The notes: generated by a model not told the origin, from the sequence alone. Shown: positions 1-7,725, numbered from the stretch's first letter. The stretch: DNA of 31,020 nt from Methyloceanibacter sp. (GCA_016649675.1 JAENXG010000005.1:1-31020); one strand, 5' to 3'. Numbers and translations: made by a program.

Positions 1-96
1 CTGGCCGCCTCGATCTTCCACTATGGCGAGCACTCGATCGGCGAGGCCAAGCGCTTTATGGCGGCAGCGGGGCTGCCGATGCGGCTAGACCCCTAG
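1..96 (+). CDS. hisF: HisF, imidazole glycerol phosphate synthase cyclase subunit (3' end only)
   Basis: The first 31 codons of the window read as a C-terminal tail containing AASIFHYGEHSIGEAKRFM and ending at TAG. This matches the last helix of HisF, the (beta/alpha)8 cyclase that, with the HisH glutaminase, converts PRFAR to imidazole glycerol phosphate and AICAR in histidine biosynthesis. The rest of the gene lies upstream of the window. The hisE gene following on the same strand is the usual alphaproteobacterial order and supports the call. Only the tail is visible, so nothing can be said about the active site. Confidence 0.85.
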   Translation: MAASIFHYGEHSIGEAKRFMAAAGLPMRLDP

Positions 97-237
97 GCGG
101 CCAAGAGGCCGGTTGCGGTCTGGGCCTAGCGCGGTTTTGGGTCTGCTGCCTGGCAAACAGGCAGATGCCCTTCATTTGGTGAGGATTTCCAAGACGTGCC
201 TATTCCCTCGTCCCTTGCGGCAGTGTATGAGCCAGCT

Positions 238-567
238 ATGACCAACGATGTGCTCCAGCGGCTCGCCGCTACGATCAAGGCCCGCCGGAATGCGCGGCCC
301 GAGGACTCCCACACCCGGCGACTCCTAGACGGCGCGCCGGTGAAGCCGGCCAAGAAGCTTGGCGAAGAGGCGGTCGAGATGGCCATCGCCGCGCTCGCCC
401 AGGACGACAAGGCCCTGATCGCCGAGGCCGCCGACGTCCTCTACCACATGCTCGTGGTGCTGGAATCCCGCCACGTTGCGCTCGACGACGTCTTGGGGGA
501 GCTCGAACGGCGCATGAGCGCCACGGCCGTCGAGCAGCAGAAGAGGCGGAAGACTGCCTCGCGCTGA
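238..567 (+). CDS. hisE: HisE, phosphoribosyl-ATP pyrophosphatase
   Basis: HisE hydrolyses phosphoribosyl-ATP to phosphoribosyl-AMP and pyrophosphate, the second step of histidine synthesis, in the cytoplasm. The protein shows the all-alpha NTP-pyrophosphatase signature KKLGEEAVEMAIAAL followed by AEAADVLYHMLVVLE, whose acidic residues bind Mg2+. The ATG at 238 gives 109 residues, the usual family length, starting MTNDVLQRLAATI. An in-frame GTG at 196 has a better Shine-Dalgarno-like stretch (GAGGA at 181-185) and would add 14 residues, so the start is not certain. The gene follows hisF and precedes coaA by 17 bases, a likely his-operon tail. Confidence 0.9.
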   Translation: MTNDVLQRLAATIKARRNARPEDSHTRRLLDGAPVKPAKKLGEEAVEMAIAALAQDDKALIAEAADVLYHMLVVLESRHVALDDVLGELERRMSATAVEQQKRRKTASR

Positions 568-584
568 CGGGTGAGCGTTCTGTC

Positions 585-1538
585 ATGAATCCGCGTCCCG
601 CCGTCGCGTTCTCCCCTTATGTCCTCTATCTGCGCGAAGAATGGGCGCGGCTCAGAGCCGACACGCCCATGCCGCTGAGCGAGGCCGAGCTCGACAATCT
701 GAGCAGCCTCACCGAGCGGGTTTCGGCCGAAGAGGTCGTCGACATCTATCTGCCGCTTAGCCGGCTGCTCAACCTCTATGTCGAGGCGGCTCAGGAGCTG
801 CACGGCAGCACCACGAGGTTCCTGCGCAAGGGCGACGGCAAGATGCCGTTCATCATCGGCCTGGCGGGAAGCGTGGCAGTCGGCAAGAGCACCACGGCGC
901 GCGTGCTGCAGGCGCTGCTGGCCCGCTGGCCAAGCCATCCCAAGGTCGAGCTCGTGCCGACCGACGGCTTTCTCTTCGCCAACGCCTTTCTCGAGGAACG
1001 CGGGCTGATGAACCGCAAGGGCTTTCCCGAGAGCTACGATTTGACCAGGCTGCTCAACTTTCTTGGCGATGTGAAGTCGGGCAAGGAGCGCGTCGAGGCG
1101 CCGGTCTATTCCCACCTCATCTACGACGTGCTGCCCGACCAGCTGCTGGTCTTCGAGCGCGCCGACATCGTCATCGTCGAGGGACTGAACGTGCTGCAGC
1201 CGGCCAAGCTGCCGAAGGACGGTGAAGCCATTCCCTTCGTCTCCGATTTCTTCGACTTCTCGATCTATATCGATGCCGCCGACGATCTGATCGAGAGCTG
1301 GTACGTGGAGCGCTTCTTGCGGCTGCGGCAAACCGCGTTCCGCGATCCAGCCTCATATTTCCACCGCTATGCCACGCTCTCGGAGGACGAGGCGCGCGCC
1401 ACGGGGCTCTCGATCTGGCGCTCGATCAATCTCGTCAATCTGCAAGAGAATATCCTGCCGACGCGGCAGCGCGCCGACCTGATCCTGCGCAAAGGCGCCG
1501 ATCACGCGGTGGAGACGGTAGCGCTCAGGAAGCTCTAG
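585..1538 (+). CDS. coaA: Pantothenate kinase, type I (CoaA)
   Basis: CoaA phosphorylates pantothenate with ATP, the first and usually rate-limiting step of coenzyme A synthesis. The 317-residue product has the type I length (about 316). It contains a Walker A loop GSVAVGKST at residues 95-103 and the following family motifs VPTDGFLF, MNRKGFPESYD and YSHLIYDVLP, typical of the P-loop kinase fold with a pantothenate site. It starts 17 bases after hisE, so co-transcription with the his genes is likely; hisE-coaA linkage is common in Hyphomicrobiales. Type I enzymes are feedback inhibited by CoA, but regulation cannot be read from the sequence. A perfect hairpin directly follows the stop. Confidence 0.95.
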   Translation: MNPRPAVAFSPYVLYLREEWARLRADTPMPLSEAELDNLSSLTERVSAEEVVDIYLPLSRLLNLYVEAAQELHGSTTRFLRKGDGKMPFIIGLAGSVAVGKSTTARVLQALLARWPSHPKVELVPTDGFLFANAFLEERGLMNRKGFPESYDLTRLLNFLGDVKSGKERVEAPVYSHLIYDVLPDQLLVFERADIVIVEGLNVLQPAKLPKDGEAIPFVSDFFDFSIYIDAADDLIESWYVERFLRLRQTAFRDPASYFHRYATLSEDEARATGLSIWRSINLVNLQENILPTRQRADLILRKGADHAVETVALRKL

Positions 1539-1563
1539 AGCATGATCCGAAAAGATCATGCTC
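1538..1563. terminator. Perfect 10-bp hairpin between convergent coaA and outer-membrane gene
   Basis: GAGCATGATC (1538-1547), a six-base loop CGAAAA and GATCATGCTC (1554-1563) form a perfect inverted repeat, followed by five A residues. It overlaps the last base of the coaA stop and lies just before the end of the convergent gene. It is a short form of the palindromic repeat also found at 4999-5045 and 7120-7220, so it may be both a repeat copy and a terminator. Function is inferred from position only. Confidence 0.5.
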
Positions 1564-1579
1564 AAAAAGGAGCCGAGTT

Positions 1580-2707
1580 CTACTTCAGCGGTTCGGTGTA
1601 GAGCGGCGCAGGCCCGAGCGCGATATTGAGCCGGAGCGTGGTGCGCACCTCTAAGGCGCCGCCGCCGCCGATCCCAGTCTTGTTGACCTTGCCCTGGTAG
1701 GTATGCCCGGGGATCGTGTCGGTATCGACATAGCGCATCTCCGGCGCAGAGGAGTAGTACTCGTAGTCGGTGACGAGAGACAGGCTGGTGCGCGGCCCGA
1801 ACTGCTTCCGCGTCTCGAATCGTGCCGCGCCGATAAAGGCGACCTTGTCGTCGGAGAGACCGAGACGCGACGTCGTAGCGCCATCGGTATTGAAGCGGCC
1901 GCTATAGTCCGTGTTGGCGTCGTACACGCCGGCGCGCAGCGAGACGAGCGAGCGCAAGCCCCACGATCCTCCCATGCCGAGATAGCCGAGAACGTTGTAC
2001 TCGCCGCCGATGGACAGGAAGCCGCCCCAATAGGTCGTATCCAGCGTCTCGCCGTAGTTCACCGCCGGGCCGTCGCCGCGCAGCCTGAGCCTGTTATCCT
2101 GATCGATGCCCCTGACGTCGGTGCCGATGCCGACATAGCCAAGGCGGAACAGATAGCCTCCAGCATCGGGGACCGGCGCCGGACCTTTGCCGAAGCGCGC
2201 TTCGGCGCCGACGCCCCAATAGTCGACGTCGCGGCTGGTCTTGGTCTTGAAGCGCTCGTAGCCGACGCTGTCGAGCTTGTCCGGGTTATCGACGAGGTTC
2301 TCCACGAAGCAACCGCCGCCGGAGTTCACGCATCTTTTCGTGTCGTCGCCTTCGACATTGGCAAAGAAGCCCGACACGACGCCCGCGACCGGCGTGCCTC
2401 CCCAATAGCCGAACGGGGTCTCGACGGAGCCAACGAAGGCTCCGCCATAGTCGTCGAGATTGCTGTTCGTCTGCTTGTGGGTGGTATTGCCGTTGTCACC
2501 GGTAACGAAGCTGAATTTCATATCCGGGAGCGAGAGTAGCTGGGCGCCGCCGCCAAGCGTGATGATGGTGCCGTCGATGACTTGCGTTCCGGAGCCTTGG
2601 GTCCCGGGATCCTGAGCCCACGCCGTTGCCCCCCAGCCGATGCAAGATTCGGAGAAGCATACCATCAAACGGCGCACGTGTAACGGGGCAGGGGTTGGCG
2701 ATGGCAC
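1580..2707 (-). CDS. Outer-membrane beta-barrel-like protein, tandem paralogue A
   Basis: A 375-residue protein of alternating hydrophobic/polar strands rich in Gly, Tyr, Asp and Thr, as in an outer-membrane beta-barrel; the precise family is not recognised. It is clearly paralogous to the next gene (2774-3841). Shared stretches include GGGAQLLSLPDMKF versus GGGFQFLTLPDIKF, the segment RDVDYWG, the block around GTDVRGIDQDN, the TTYWGGFLSIGGEYN region, RKQFGPRTSLSLVTDYEYYSS and the ending TEPLK. Unlike its neighbour, the N-terminus lacks a convincing signal peptide: the stretch before AWAQDPG is short, with charged and Cys residues and no hydrophobic core. Either the true start differs or the export signal has decayed. 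Two Cys residues near residue 125 could form a loop disulfide. Confidence 0.7.
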   Translation of the reverse strand: MPSPTPAPLHVRRLMVCFSESCIGWGATAWAQDPGTQGSGTQVIDGTIITLGGGAQLLSLPDMKFSFVTGDNGNTTHKQTNSNLDDYGGAFVGSVETPFGYWGGTPVAGVVSGFFANVEGDDTKRCVNSGGGCFVENLVDNPDKLDSVGYERFKTKTSRDVDYWGVGAEARFGKGPAPVPDAGGYLFRLGYVGIGTDVRGIDQDNRLRLRGDGPAVNYGETLDTTYWGGFLSIGGEYNVLGYLGMGGSWGLRSLVSLRAGVYDANTDYSGRFNTDGATTSRLGLSDDKVAFIGAARFETRKQFGPRTSLSLVTDYEYYSSAPEMRYVDTDTIPGHTYQGKVNKTGIGGGGALEVRTTLRLNIALGPAPLYTEPLK

Positions 2708-2773
2708 GCTCGCGACAAGCTTCGCGAACGAGGAGGCCGAAGCTCAGAATAGGAGCGTGCAGGTGCCTGAGGA

Positions 2774-3841
2774 CTACTTCAGGGGCTCGGCGTAAGCGGG
2801 CGCCATCTCGGGCTGCCCGCCGAAGCTGATGTTCAGGCGGAGCATGGTGCGAGTGGCGAAGGCGCCTTCGCTATCGATCTGCGTCGGACGGGCGCCGTCG
2901 GAATAGCGCATTTTGGGAACCGAGGAGATGTACTCGTAATCGGTGAAAAGCGAGAGGCTCGTGCGCGGTCCAAGCTGCTTACGAGTCTCGAGCGAGATGG
3001 TGCCGATGAAGGCCAAATCATCGTTCGACTTGGAAATCTTCGAGCTGAAGGGAACGAACTGGAGGGCGTATCGGCCGTCGTAGTCGGTATCGGCCTCGTA
3101 GAGCCCGGCGCGCGCACTGATGAAAGTGCGTAGCCCAAGGCGATCGTAAAGACCGCCGACATTCTTGATTCCCGGGATGAAGCCGAAGCTGTACTCGCCG
3201 CCGAGCCCGACATAGCCGCCGTAATAGGTCGTATTCAGCGTCTCCTTGTAGGTGTAGATCGGGTCGCCGTTGAAGTGCCCGTTCAAATGGTTGTCCTGAT
3301 CGATACCGCGGATATCGGCGCCAACGATGAAGTAGTCGTTGCGGTAAAAGTTGGGCTTAACCTCGGTGGTATTCGGAGACCAGAGCTTCGCCTCGAGCGA
3401 GCCGCCCCAATAGTCCACGTTACGATCTGTCTTGGTCACGAGGACGGGAGGTCCGAAGGCCGGCGGGCCACCTGCGGGGTCCGGTGCGACGCAGGTTGAA
3501 GCCTTGCAGGAGGTGCGATCATCATCCTGGACATTGGACCAGAAGCCCTTGATCCCGCCGGTAACGCGAGAAGCGCCCCAGAAGCCGAGGCCGGTCTCGA
3601 TCCCTCCGCCCGTTGCCCATCCGTAGTTGCTGAAATCGCTGTTCGTCTGGAAGCGGAAATTGCTCGGATCGCCCTTGCCAGTGAACTTGATGTCGGGGAG
3701 CGTCAGAAATTGGAATCCGCCGCCGATATAGATCCGCGTGCTGCCATAGGTCGCGGAGGCCACGTCCTGGGCTGCGGCGGTCTGCCACAACGCTCCGAGG
3801 CAGAGCGCGGTGGCCGCGAGCGTTTGCAACGATTTCCGCAT
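2774..3841 (-). CDS. Outer-membrane beta-barrel-like protein, tandem paralogue B
   Basis: A 355-residue exported protein. Residues 1-24 form a classical signal peptide (MRKSLQTLAATALCLGALWQ then TAAA, cleavage before QDVAS). The mature part has repeated amphipathic strands with aromatic girdles, such as TTYYGGYVGLGGEYSFGF and TSLSLFTDYEYISS, suggesting an outer-membrane barrel. It ends in the same TEPLK/AEPLK-type tail as the downstream paralogue, 66 bases away on the same strand, so the pair probably arose by tandem duplication and may be co-transcribed. The ligand or role is unknown. Cys residues in the loop near residue 120 correspond to the Cys pair in the paralogue. Confidence 0.75.
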   Translation of the reverse strand: MRKSLQTLAATALCLGALWQTAAAQDVASATYGSTRIYIGGGFQFLTLPDIKFTGKGDPSNFRFQTNSDFSNYGWATGGGIETGLGFWGASRVTGGIKGFWSNVQDDDRTSCKASTCVAPDPAGGPPAFGPPVLVTKTDRNVDYWGGSLEAKLWSPNTTEVKPNFYRNDYFIVGADIRGIDQDNHLNGHFNGDPIYTYKETLNTTYYGGYVGLGGEYSFGFIPGIKNVGGLYDRLGLRTFISARAGLYEADTDYDGRYALQFVPFSSKISKSNDDLAFIGTISLETRKQLGPRTSLSLFTDYEYISSVPKMRYSDGARPTQIDSEGAFATRTMLRLNISFGGQPEMAPAYAEPLK

Positions 3842-3967
3842 GAAGGGTCCCCCGCATCTCTCGATTGCTAGCGAGGATACCAGCTTGAGTTCTAAGCAGG
3901 ATGTTATCTCTAGCTGCCGTAAGGCGATTTCCGGCTACCGTGGCCGAAAAGTCACAGCCTGACCGGC

Positions 3968-4966
3968 TCAAGCGATGAGTCCGTGCTCCTTGGCGAGCTT
4001 GCGCAAAGGGGTCTCCGGCCTTGCGCCGATATGGCTGATCACCTCGGCGGCGGCGAAGCTCCCGAGGCGCCCACAGGTCTCGAGCGGCGCCCCGTGGGTC
4101 AGCCCAAAGAGGAAGCCCGCGGCATAGAGGTCCCCGGCGCCCGTCACGTCGACGACCTCGGGAACGGGCCAGGCCGCGATCTCGACCGTCTCGCCTTCCC
4201 CCACGATCACCGATCCCGCTTCGGAGCGCGTCAAGACCGCCATCTCGCAGTCCTGGAGCGCCGCATCGGCGGCCTCTGCAAAGCTGTTCACCTGGTAGAG
4301 GGTGGTGATCTCCTTCTCGTTGGCGAAGACGATATCGGCGCCCTCACGCACAAGGGCCTGGAAGTCGGCGCGATGGCGGTCGACGCAGAAGGCGTCGGAC
4401 AGGCTCAAGGCGACCTTAGCTCCGGCTTTCTTGGCTTCGCGCGCGGCTTTTCTGAAGGCTGCCTTCGCCTCGTCCTTGTCGAAGAGATAGCCCTCCAGAT
4501 AGACGATCTTTGCGGCGTGAAGCATCGCGTAATCGAGATCCTGAGGCGTGAAGCCGACGCTTGCGCCGAGAAAGGTGTTCATCGTGCGCTCGCCGTCGGG
4601 GGTCACCAGGATGAGGCAGCGGGCAGTGGGCGCGCCATCTGTCGCCGGCAGCGTCTCATAGGCTACGCCCTGCGAGCGGATATCGTGGCGGAAGATGCCG
4701 CCGAATTGGTCGGCAGCCACCCTGCCGATGAAGCCGCATTTGGCGCCGAATGACGCGAGCCCGGCGATGGTATTGGCGGCCGATCCGCCCGAGCGCTCGA
4801 CCGCAGGGCCCATGGCCTCGTAAAGGCGGTTCGCCTCTTCCGCATCGATGAGGCGCATGAAGCCCTTGGCGAGGTCGTGCTTGGAGAGGAAGCCGTCGTC
4901 GGCGCGCGCGATGATGTCGACGATGGCATTGCCGATCCCGACCACGTCGTAGAGCTTGTCAGCCAT
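3968..4966 (-). CDS. PfkB-family carbohydrate/nucleoside kinase (adenosine kinase-like)
   Basis: A 332-residue ribokinase-superfamily kinase that should transfer phosphate from ATP to a sugar or nucleoside hydroxyl. The N-terminus has the substrate-binding motif RSGGSAANTIAGLASFG, and the C-terminal PfkB signature DVTGAGDLYAAGF lies at residues 273-285, with Asp279 the expected catalytic base in the GAGD anion hole. Close relatives in Hyphomicrobiales are annotated as adenosine kinases, which would place it in purine salvage, but substrate cannot be proven here. ATG start at 4966. The gene is divergent from the EI24-like gene, with a palindromic repeat in the spacer. Confidence 0.85.
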   Translation of the reverse strand: MADKLYDVVGIGNAIVDIIARADDGFLSKHDLAKGFMRLIDAEEANRLYEAMGPAVERSGGSAANTIAGLASFGAKCGFIGRVAADQFGGIFRHDIRSQGVAYETLPATDGAPTARCLILVTPDGERTMNTFLGASVGFTPQDLDYAMLHAAKIVYLEGYLFDKDEAKAAFRKAAREAKKAGAKVALSLSDAFCVDRHRADFQALVREGADIVFANEKEITTLYQVNSFAEAADAALQDCEMAVLTRSEAGSVIVGEGETVEIAAWPVPEVVDVTGAGDLYAAGFLFGLTHGAPLETCGRLGSFAAAEVISHIGARPETPLRKLAKEHGLIA

Positions 4967-4998
4967 TCAGATGCCGCCCCTCCAGCTTTCTCGTTTGC

Positions 4999-5045
4999 GC
5001 ATGATCTTTTCGGAAAACCGGTTCCCACTTTTCGTAGGTCATGCT
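4999..5045. repeat. Palindromic intergenic repeat, full-length copy 1
   Basis: A 47-base element starts with GCATGATCTTTTCGGAAAAC and ends with GGTCATGCTC. Its arms are partly complementary around a centre of the form CGGTTCCCACTTTTC. The same family occurs at 7172-7220 (closest match), 7120-7161 and, in minimal form, 1538-1563. It sits between two divergent genes, so it is not simply a terminator here. Confidence 0.75.
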
Positions 5046-5107
5046 CCAGCCCTGGTGTCTTCGGCGCGCGCCACTATATTCGCGTCGCCATAAAACGGGA
5101 GCACGTC

Positions 5108-5794
5108 ATGCTCACTGCCGCAGGTCAGGCCTTCCAGGAGCTGTTCACGCCGCCCTTTCGAGCCGTGCTCATCAAATGCGTGGGCTTCACCATCGGCGTC
5201 CTCGTCGTGCTGATCGTCGGCATCGAATGGAGCTTCAGCCATTTCGTGCAATGGCCGGGCTGGATCGAGAAGACCATCGAATGGCTCGGCGGCCTTGCGC
5301 TCGTGGTCGGATCGATCTTCCTCATCCCTCCGGTCACCTCGCTGATCGCGGGCCTCTATCTCGACGACATCGCGGCCGAGGTCGAGCGCACGGATTATCC
5401 GGCGGACCCTCCGGGCCGCGAGCTGCCCACGCTGCAGTCGGTCGGGCTGGCGCTGAAGTTCTTCCTTGTCGTGCTTGCCGTGAACATCCTCGCGCTGTTC
5501 CTGCTCCTGATCCCCGGGATCAACCTCATCGCCTTCTACATCGGCAACGGGTATCTGCTCGGCCGAGAATATTTCGAGCTTGCCGCCATGCGCCACCTCC
5601 CCGCCGCCGAGGCGAAGCAGCTCCGGCAGGCGAACCGCGGTTACGTCTTCATGTGCGGGCTCGTCATTGCCGGGCTTGCCTCGGTGCCGATCCTGAACTT
5701 CCTCACGCCCCTGTTCGCCACCGCCTTCATGGTGCGCATCTATAAGGGCCTCGCCCGCGGCACAGGTCTTGGGCTCGCGCCTCGCCCTAGGTAG
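5108..5794 (+). CDS. EI24/CysZ-like integral membrane protein
   Basis: A 228-residue protein with about four to six hydrophobic segments: TIGVLVVLIVGIEW near residue 30, a second starting LALVVGSIFLIPPVTSLIAG, a third FFLVVLAVNILALFLLLIPG continuing into NLIAFYIGNGYLLG, and a last one around VFMCGLVIAGLASVPILNFL. The motif YLLGREYFELAAMRHL after the third segment is typical of the EI24 domain (etoposide-induced 2.4 / CysZ family). CysZ is a sulfate permease in enterobacteria, but alphaproteobacterial EI24 proteins are mostly uncharacterised and no cysteine genes are nearby, so transport of sulfate is only a possibility. The ATG at 5108 is chosen because upstream in-frame codons are not hydrophobic and run into the repeat. 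Confidence 0.8.
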   Translation: MLTAAGQAFQELFTPPFRAVLIKCVGFTIGVLVVLIVGIEWSFSHFVQWPGWIEKTIEWLGGLALVVGSIFLIPPVTSLIAGLYLDDIAAEVERTDYPADPPGRELPTLQSVGLALKFFLVVLAVNILALFLLLIPGINLIAFYIGNGYLLGREYFELAAMRHLPAAEAKQLRQANRGYVFMCGLVIAGLASVPILNFLTPLFATAFMVRIYKGLARGTGLGLAPRPR

Positions 5795-5887
5795 GAGCGG
5801 CTGGCTCGGGTTAGTGTTGGCGACGGCAGCTTCATTCGGGGGAGCTTGGCCACGCATGGACCGCGCCAGCCTTGAGCGTGCGGTTCG

Positions 5888-5966
5888 TCAACGCGGGGCC
5901 CTAAGCTCTTCCAGATCAGCGATCAGGCAGCGCCAGCATTCGGCGTCCGCGCTCGGCACTCATAGG
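5888..5966 (-). pseudogene. Relic of an nth (endonuclease III) 3' end
   Basis: On the minus strand this stretch encodes YECRAR, then after a one-base shift ECWRCLIADL, ending at TGA (5888-5890). It corresponds to YVCKARKPECWRCLINDIC in the iron-sulfur loop of the intact nth (6290-7036). A 17-base block (5925-5941) is identical to nth, and I count roughly 78% identity over about 50 bases with one gap. The fourth Cys of the cluster is lost. It begins 9 bases after the stop of the small secreted gene, so that gene lies between the real nth 3' end and this relic. Confidence 0.6.
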
Positions 5967-5974
5967 TCGTGGCG

Positions 5975-6205
5975 TTAGCGGCCGCCACAGGCGCCTGGAC
6001 CCCAGTTCCTCTGGTAGGAGATGCACGGATCCCAATAAGGGTCGTTGGGATCGCCTCGGTTAAACCCACCCAGCGCTTTCGAAAGACGCTCCGAAGTGGG
6101 CCCGACATGCGTCTGCTTCGCTTTGCTGTGCGTCTCGCCTGACGCTGCCAAGACGGGGGCCGAGTAGGCGATCGCCAGGGCAATAACCAGAAGGAACCTG
6201 TTCAT
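5975..6205 (-). CDS. Small secreted protein of unknown function
   Basis: A 76-residue product with a clear Sec signal peptide (MNRFLLVIALAIAYSAPVLA, cleavage after AASG or ALA). The mature part is about 55 residues, polar and ends with RGDPNDPYWDPCISYQRN and then a GACGG tail, with two Cys residues that could form a disulfide in the periplasm. I recognise no domain; short proteins with similar DPNDPYW endings seem to occur in Rhizobiales. It lies 84 bases downstream of nth on the same strand, between nth and the nth-like relic, which makes it a candidate accessory insertion. Confidence 0.6.
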   Translation of the reverse strand: MNRFLLVIALAIAYSAPVLAASGETHSKAKQTHVGPTSERLSKALGGFNRGDPNDPYWDPCISYQRNWGPGACGGR

Positions 6206-6289
6206 GGTGACCGTCCGTAGAGTTGCGGGTTTTCCCGGATGTATGCGTGCCGGCCTTCAGATCAAGTCGGTCGAGAAAGCGGCATTAGG

Positions 6290-7036
6290 TCACCCCGGCG
6301 CAGGGGTCTTCGGCTCATAGAGGCAGATGTCGTTGATGAGGCAGCGCCAGCATTCTGGCTTGCGCGCCTTGCACACATAGCGCCCGTGCAGGATCAGCCA
6401 GTGATGGGCGTTGTGCTTGTAGCGCTCGGGCACAACCTCATTGAGCGTGAGCTCGACGTCGAGCGGCGTCTTGCCGGGCGCTAGGCCGGTGCGGTTGGCC
6501 ACCCTGAAAATATGGGTATCGACGGCAATCGTCTTCTCGCCGAAGGCGACGTTGAGCACGACATTGGCGGTCTTGCGGCCGACACCGGGCAGTGTCTCGA
6601 GCGCCTCGCGATTGTCCGGCACTTTGCTGCCATGCTCCTCGACGAGCTTCTTCGACGCAGCGATCAGGTTCTTCGCCTTGCTGCGATAAAGACCGATGGT
6701 CTTGATCTTCTCGATGAGCCCGGCCTCGCCGAGTGCCAACAGTGTCTCCGGCGTGTTGGCGACGCGGAAGAGATCGGGCGTGGCGCGGTTGACCGAGGCG
6801 TCGGTCGCCTGCGCCGACAGCACGACGGCCACCAGCAGGGTGAACGGGTCTTGGTAGTGAAGTTCGGTCTTGGGGTGCGGGCAGGCCTCGTGAAAGCGGC
6901 GGAAAATCTCGTCAATCTGGCTTTGCGTCAGAAGCGAGCCCGGGGCTCTCGAGCCGACGGCTCTCGAGCCAAGGGCTTTCGAGCCAAGGGCTCTCTTCCC
7001 CTTTGCCCGCTTTCCGCCTTTGGATTGAACTGCCAC
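6290..7036 (-). CDS. nth: Endonuclease III (Nth)
   Basis: A bifunctional DNA glycosylase/AP lyase of base-excision repair that removes oxidised pyrimidines. The 248-residue product has the HhH motif LPGVGRKTANVV (149-160), catalytic Lys155 and Asp173 (in VDTHIFRV), and the C-terminal [4Fe-4S] ligands Cys222, Cys229, Cys232 and Cys238. The core begins at about residue 36 (LLTQSQIDEIFRRF). The first 35 residues are an unusual basic extension encoded by a 15-bp tandem repeat (ALGSK/ALGSR/AVGSR/APGSL). The start used is a GTG at 7036; no ATG is available closer to the core. A decayed copy of its 3' end lies at 5888-5966. Confidence 0.95.
   Translation of the reverse strand: MAVQSKGGKRAKGKRALGSKALGSRAVGSRAPGSLLTQSQIDEIFRRFHEACPHPKTELHYQDPFTLLVAVVLSAQATDASVNRATPDLFRVANTPETLLALGEAGLIEKIKTIGLYRSKAKNLIAASKKLVEEHGSKVPDNREALETLPGVGRKTANVVLNVAFGEKTIAVDTHIFRVANRTGLAPGKTPLDVELTLNEVVPERYKHNAHHWLILHGRYVCKARKPECWRCLINDICLYEPKTPAPG
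6944..7003. repeat. 15-bp tandem repeat inside the 5' end of nth
   Basis: Three full units of 15 bases (GGCTCTCGAGCCGAC, GGCTCTCGAGCCAAG, GGCTTTCGAGCCAAG) and a partial fourth lie head to tail. Because 15 is a multiple of three, the array adds five-residue units (A-x-G-S-R/K) to Nth without breaking frame. Each of the first two units is itself palindromic around CTCGAG. Confidence 0.85.
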
Positions 7037-7119
7037 GGGCCCTTGTCTACCTCTGATCGAGCTTCCGGGCGCTCGCGGCCTTGCGATTGAATCGGCCGGC
7101 GCAACTGGCTATTTTGTGT

Positions 7120-7161
7120 GAGCATGATCTCTTCGCAGCTTCCACTCCATCCGGATCATGC
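7120..7161. repeat. Palindromic intergenic repeat, diverged copy 2
   Basis: Starts GAGCATGATC (7120-7129) and ends GGATCATGC (7153-7161), with a diverged centre. It lies directly before a second copy, between divergent nth and the DUF2244 gene. Confidence 0.65.
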
Positions 7162-7171
7162 TTTTTGCTTT

Positions 7172-7220
7172 GAGCATGATCTTATCGGAAAACCGGGTCC
7201 CACTTTTCCGGATCATGCTC
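7172..7220. repeat. Palindromic intergenic repeat, full-length copy 3
   Basis: GAGCATGATC at 7172-7181 pairs with GATCATGCTC at 7211-7220. The inner parts (CGGAAAACCGGGTCCC and ACTTTTCCG) match copy 1 at 4999-5045. It lies 10 bases upstream of the DUF2244 start codon, so it would be in that gene's leader or promoter. Confidence 0.75.
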
Positions 7221-7230
7221 CGGTCTTGTC

Positions 7231-7725
7231 ATGACAGAGCTTCGCGACCCAATTCACGACGCCGCGCGCTTCAGCGCCGTGCTCATGCCGCACAGGTCCT
7301 TGGGGCCTAAGGGCTTTCTCATCTTGATGGGGGCGGTGTCCGCCGTCAGCTTCGGCACGGGGCTCTTGTTCTACATGATCGGCGCCTGGCCGGTGGTGGG
7401 CTTCATGGGGCTCGACGTTGCCCTGCTCTATACCGCCTTCACGCTCAACTTCCGGGCGCTCCGCCTCTACGAGACGGTGGACCTGAAACAGGATGCGCTT
7501 ACGGTCACCCGTGTCGCGCCTTCGGGGCGCTCACAAGTCTGGAACTTCAACCCCTATTGGGTGCGTCTAAAGCTGGAGCAGAGGGTCGGGCGCCCCACGC
7601 AGCTGTCGCTCGCCTCGCATGGGCATAGGCTGGTGTTCGCAAGCTTCTTGACCGACTCCGAGCGCGAGGACTTTGCGTCTGCGCTCTCCGCCGCATTGTC
7701 ATCGGCGCGGAGCCCCGCGGTCTAA
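7231..7725 (+). CDS. DUF2244 domain membrane protein
   Basis: A 164-residue protein with an N-terminal region carrying the typical FSAVLMPHRSLGPKGFLILMG motif region, two adjacent transmembrane helices (about residues 30-70: GFLILMGAVSAVSFGTGLLF and VVGFMGLDVALLYTAFTLNF) and a C-terminal soluble domain with NFNPYWVRLKLE and a late SEREDFASALSAAL helix. This is the layout of DUF2244, a widespread alphaproteobacterial membrane protein of unknown function often found near nth and dapB. The gene is divergent from nth and overlaps the end of convergent gpmA by four bases. The ATG at 7231 follows a palindromic repeat. Confidence 0.85.
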   Translation: MTELRDPIHDAARFSAVLMPHRSLGPKGFLILMGAVSAVSFGTGLLFYMIGAWPVVGFMGLDVALLYTAFTLNFRALRLYETVDLKQDALTVTRVAPSGRSQVWNFNPYWVRLKLEQRVGRPTQLSLASHGHRLVFASFLTDSEREDFASALSAALSSARSPAV

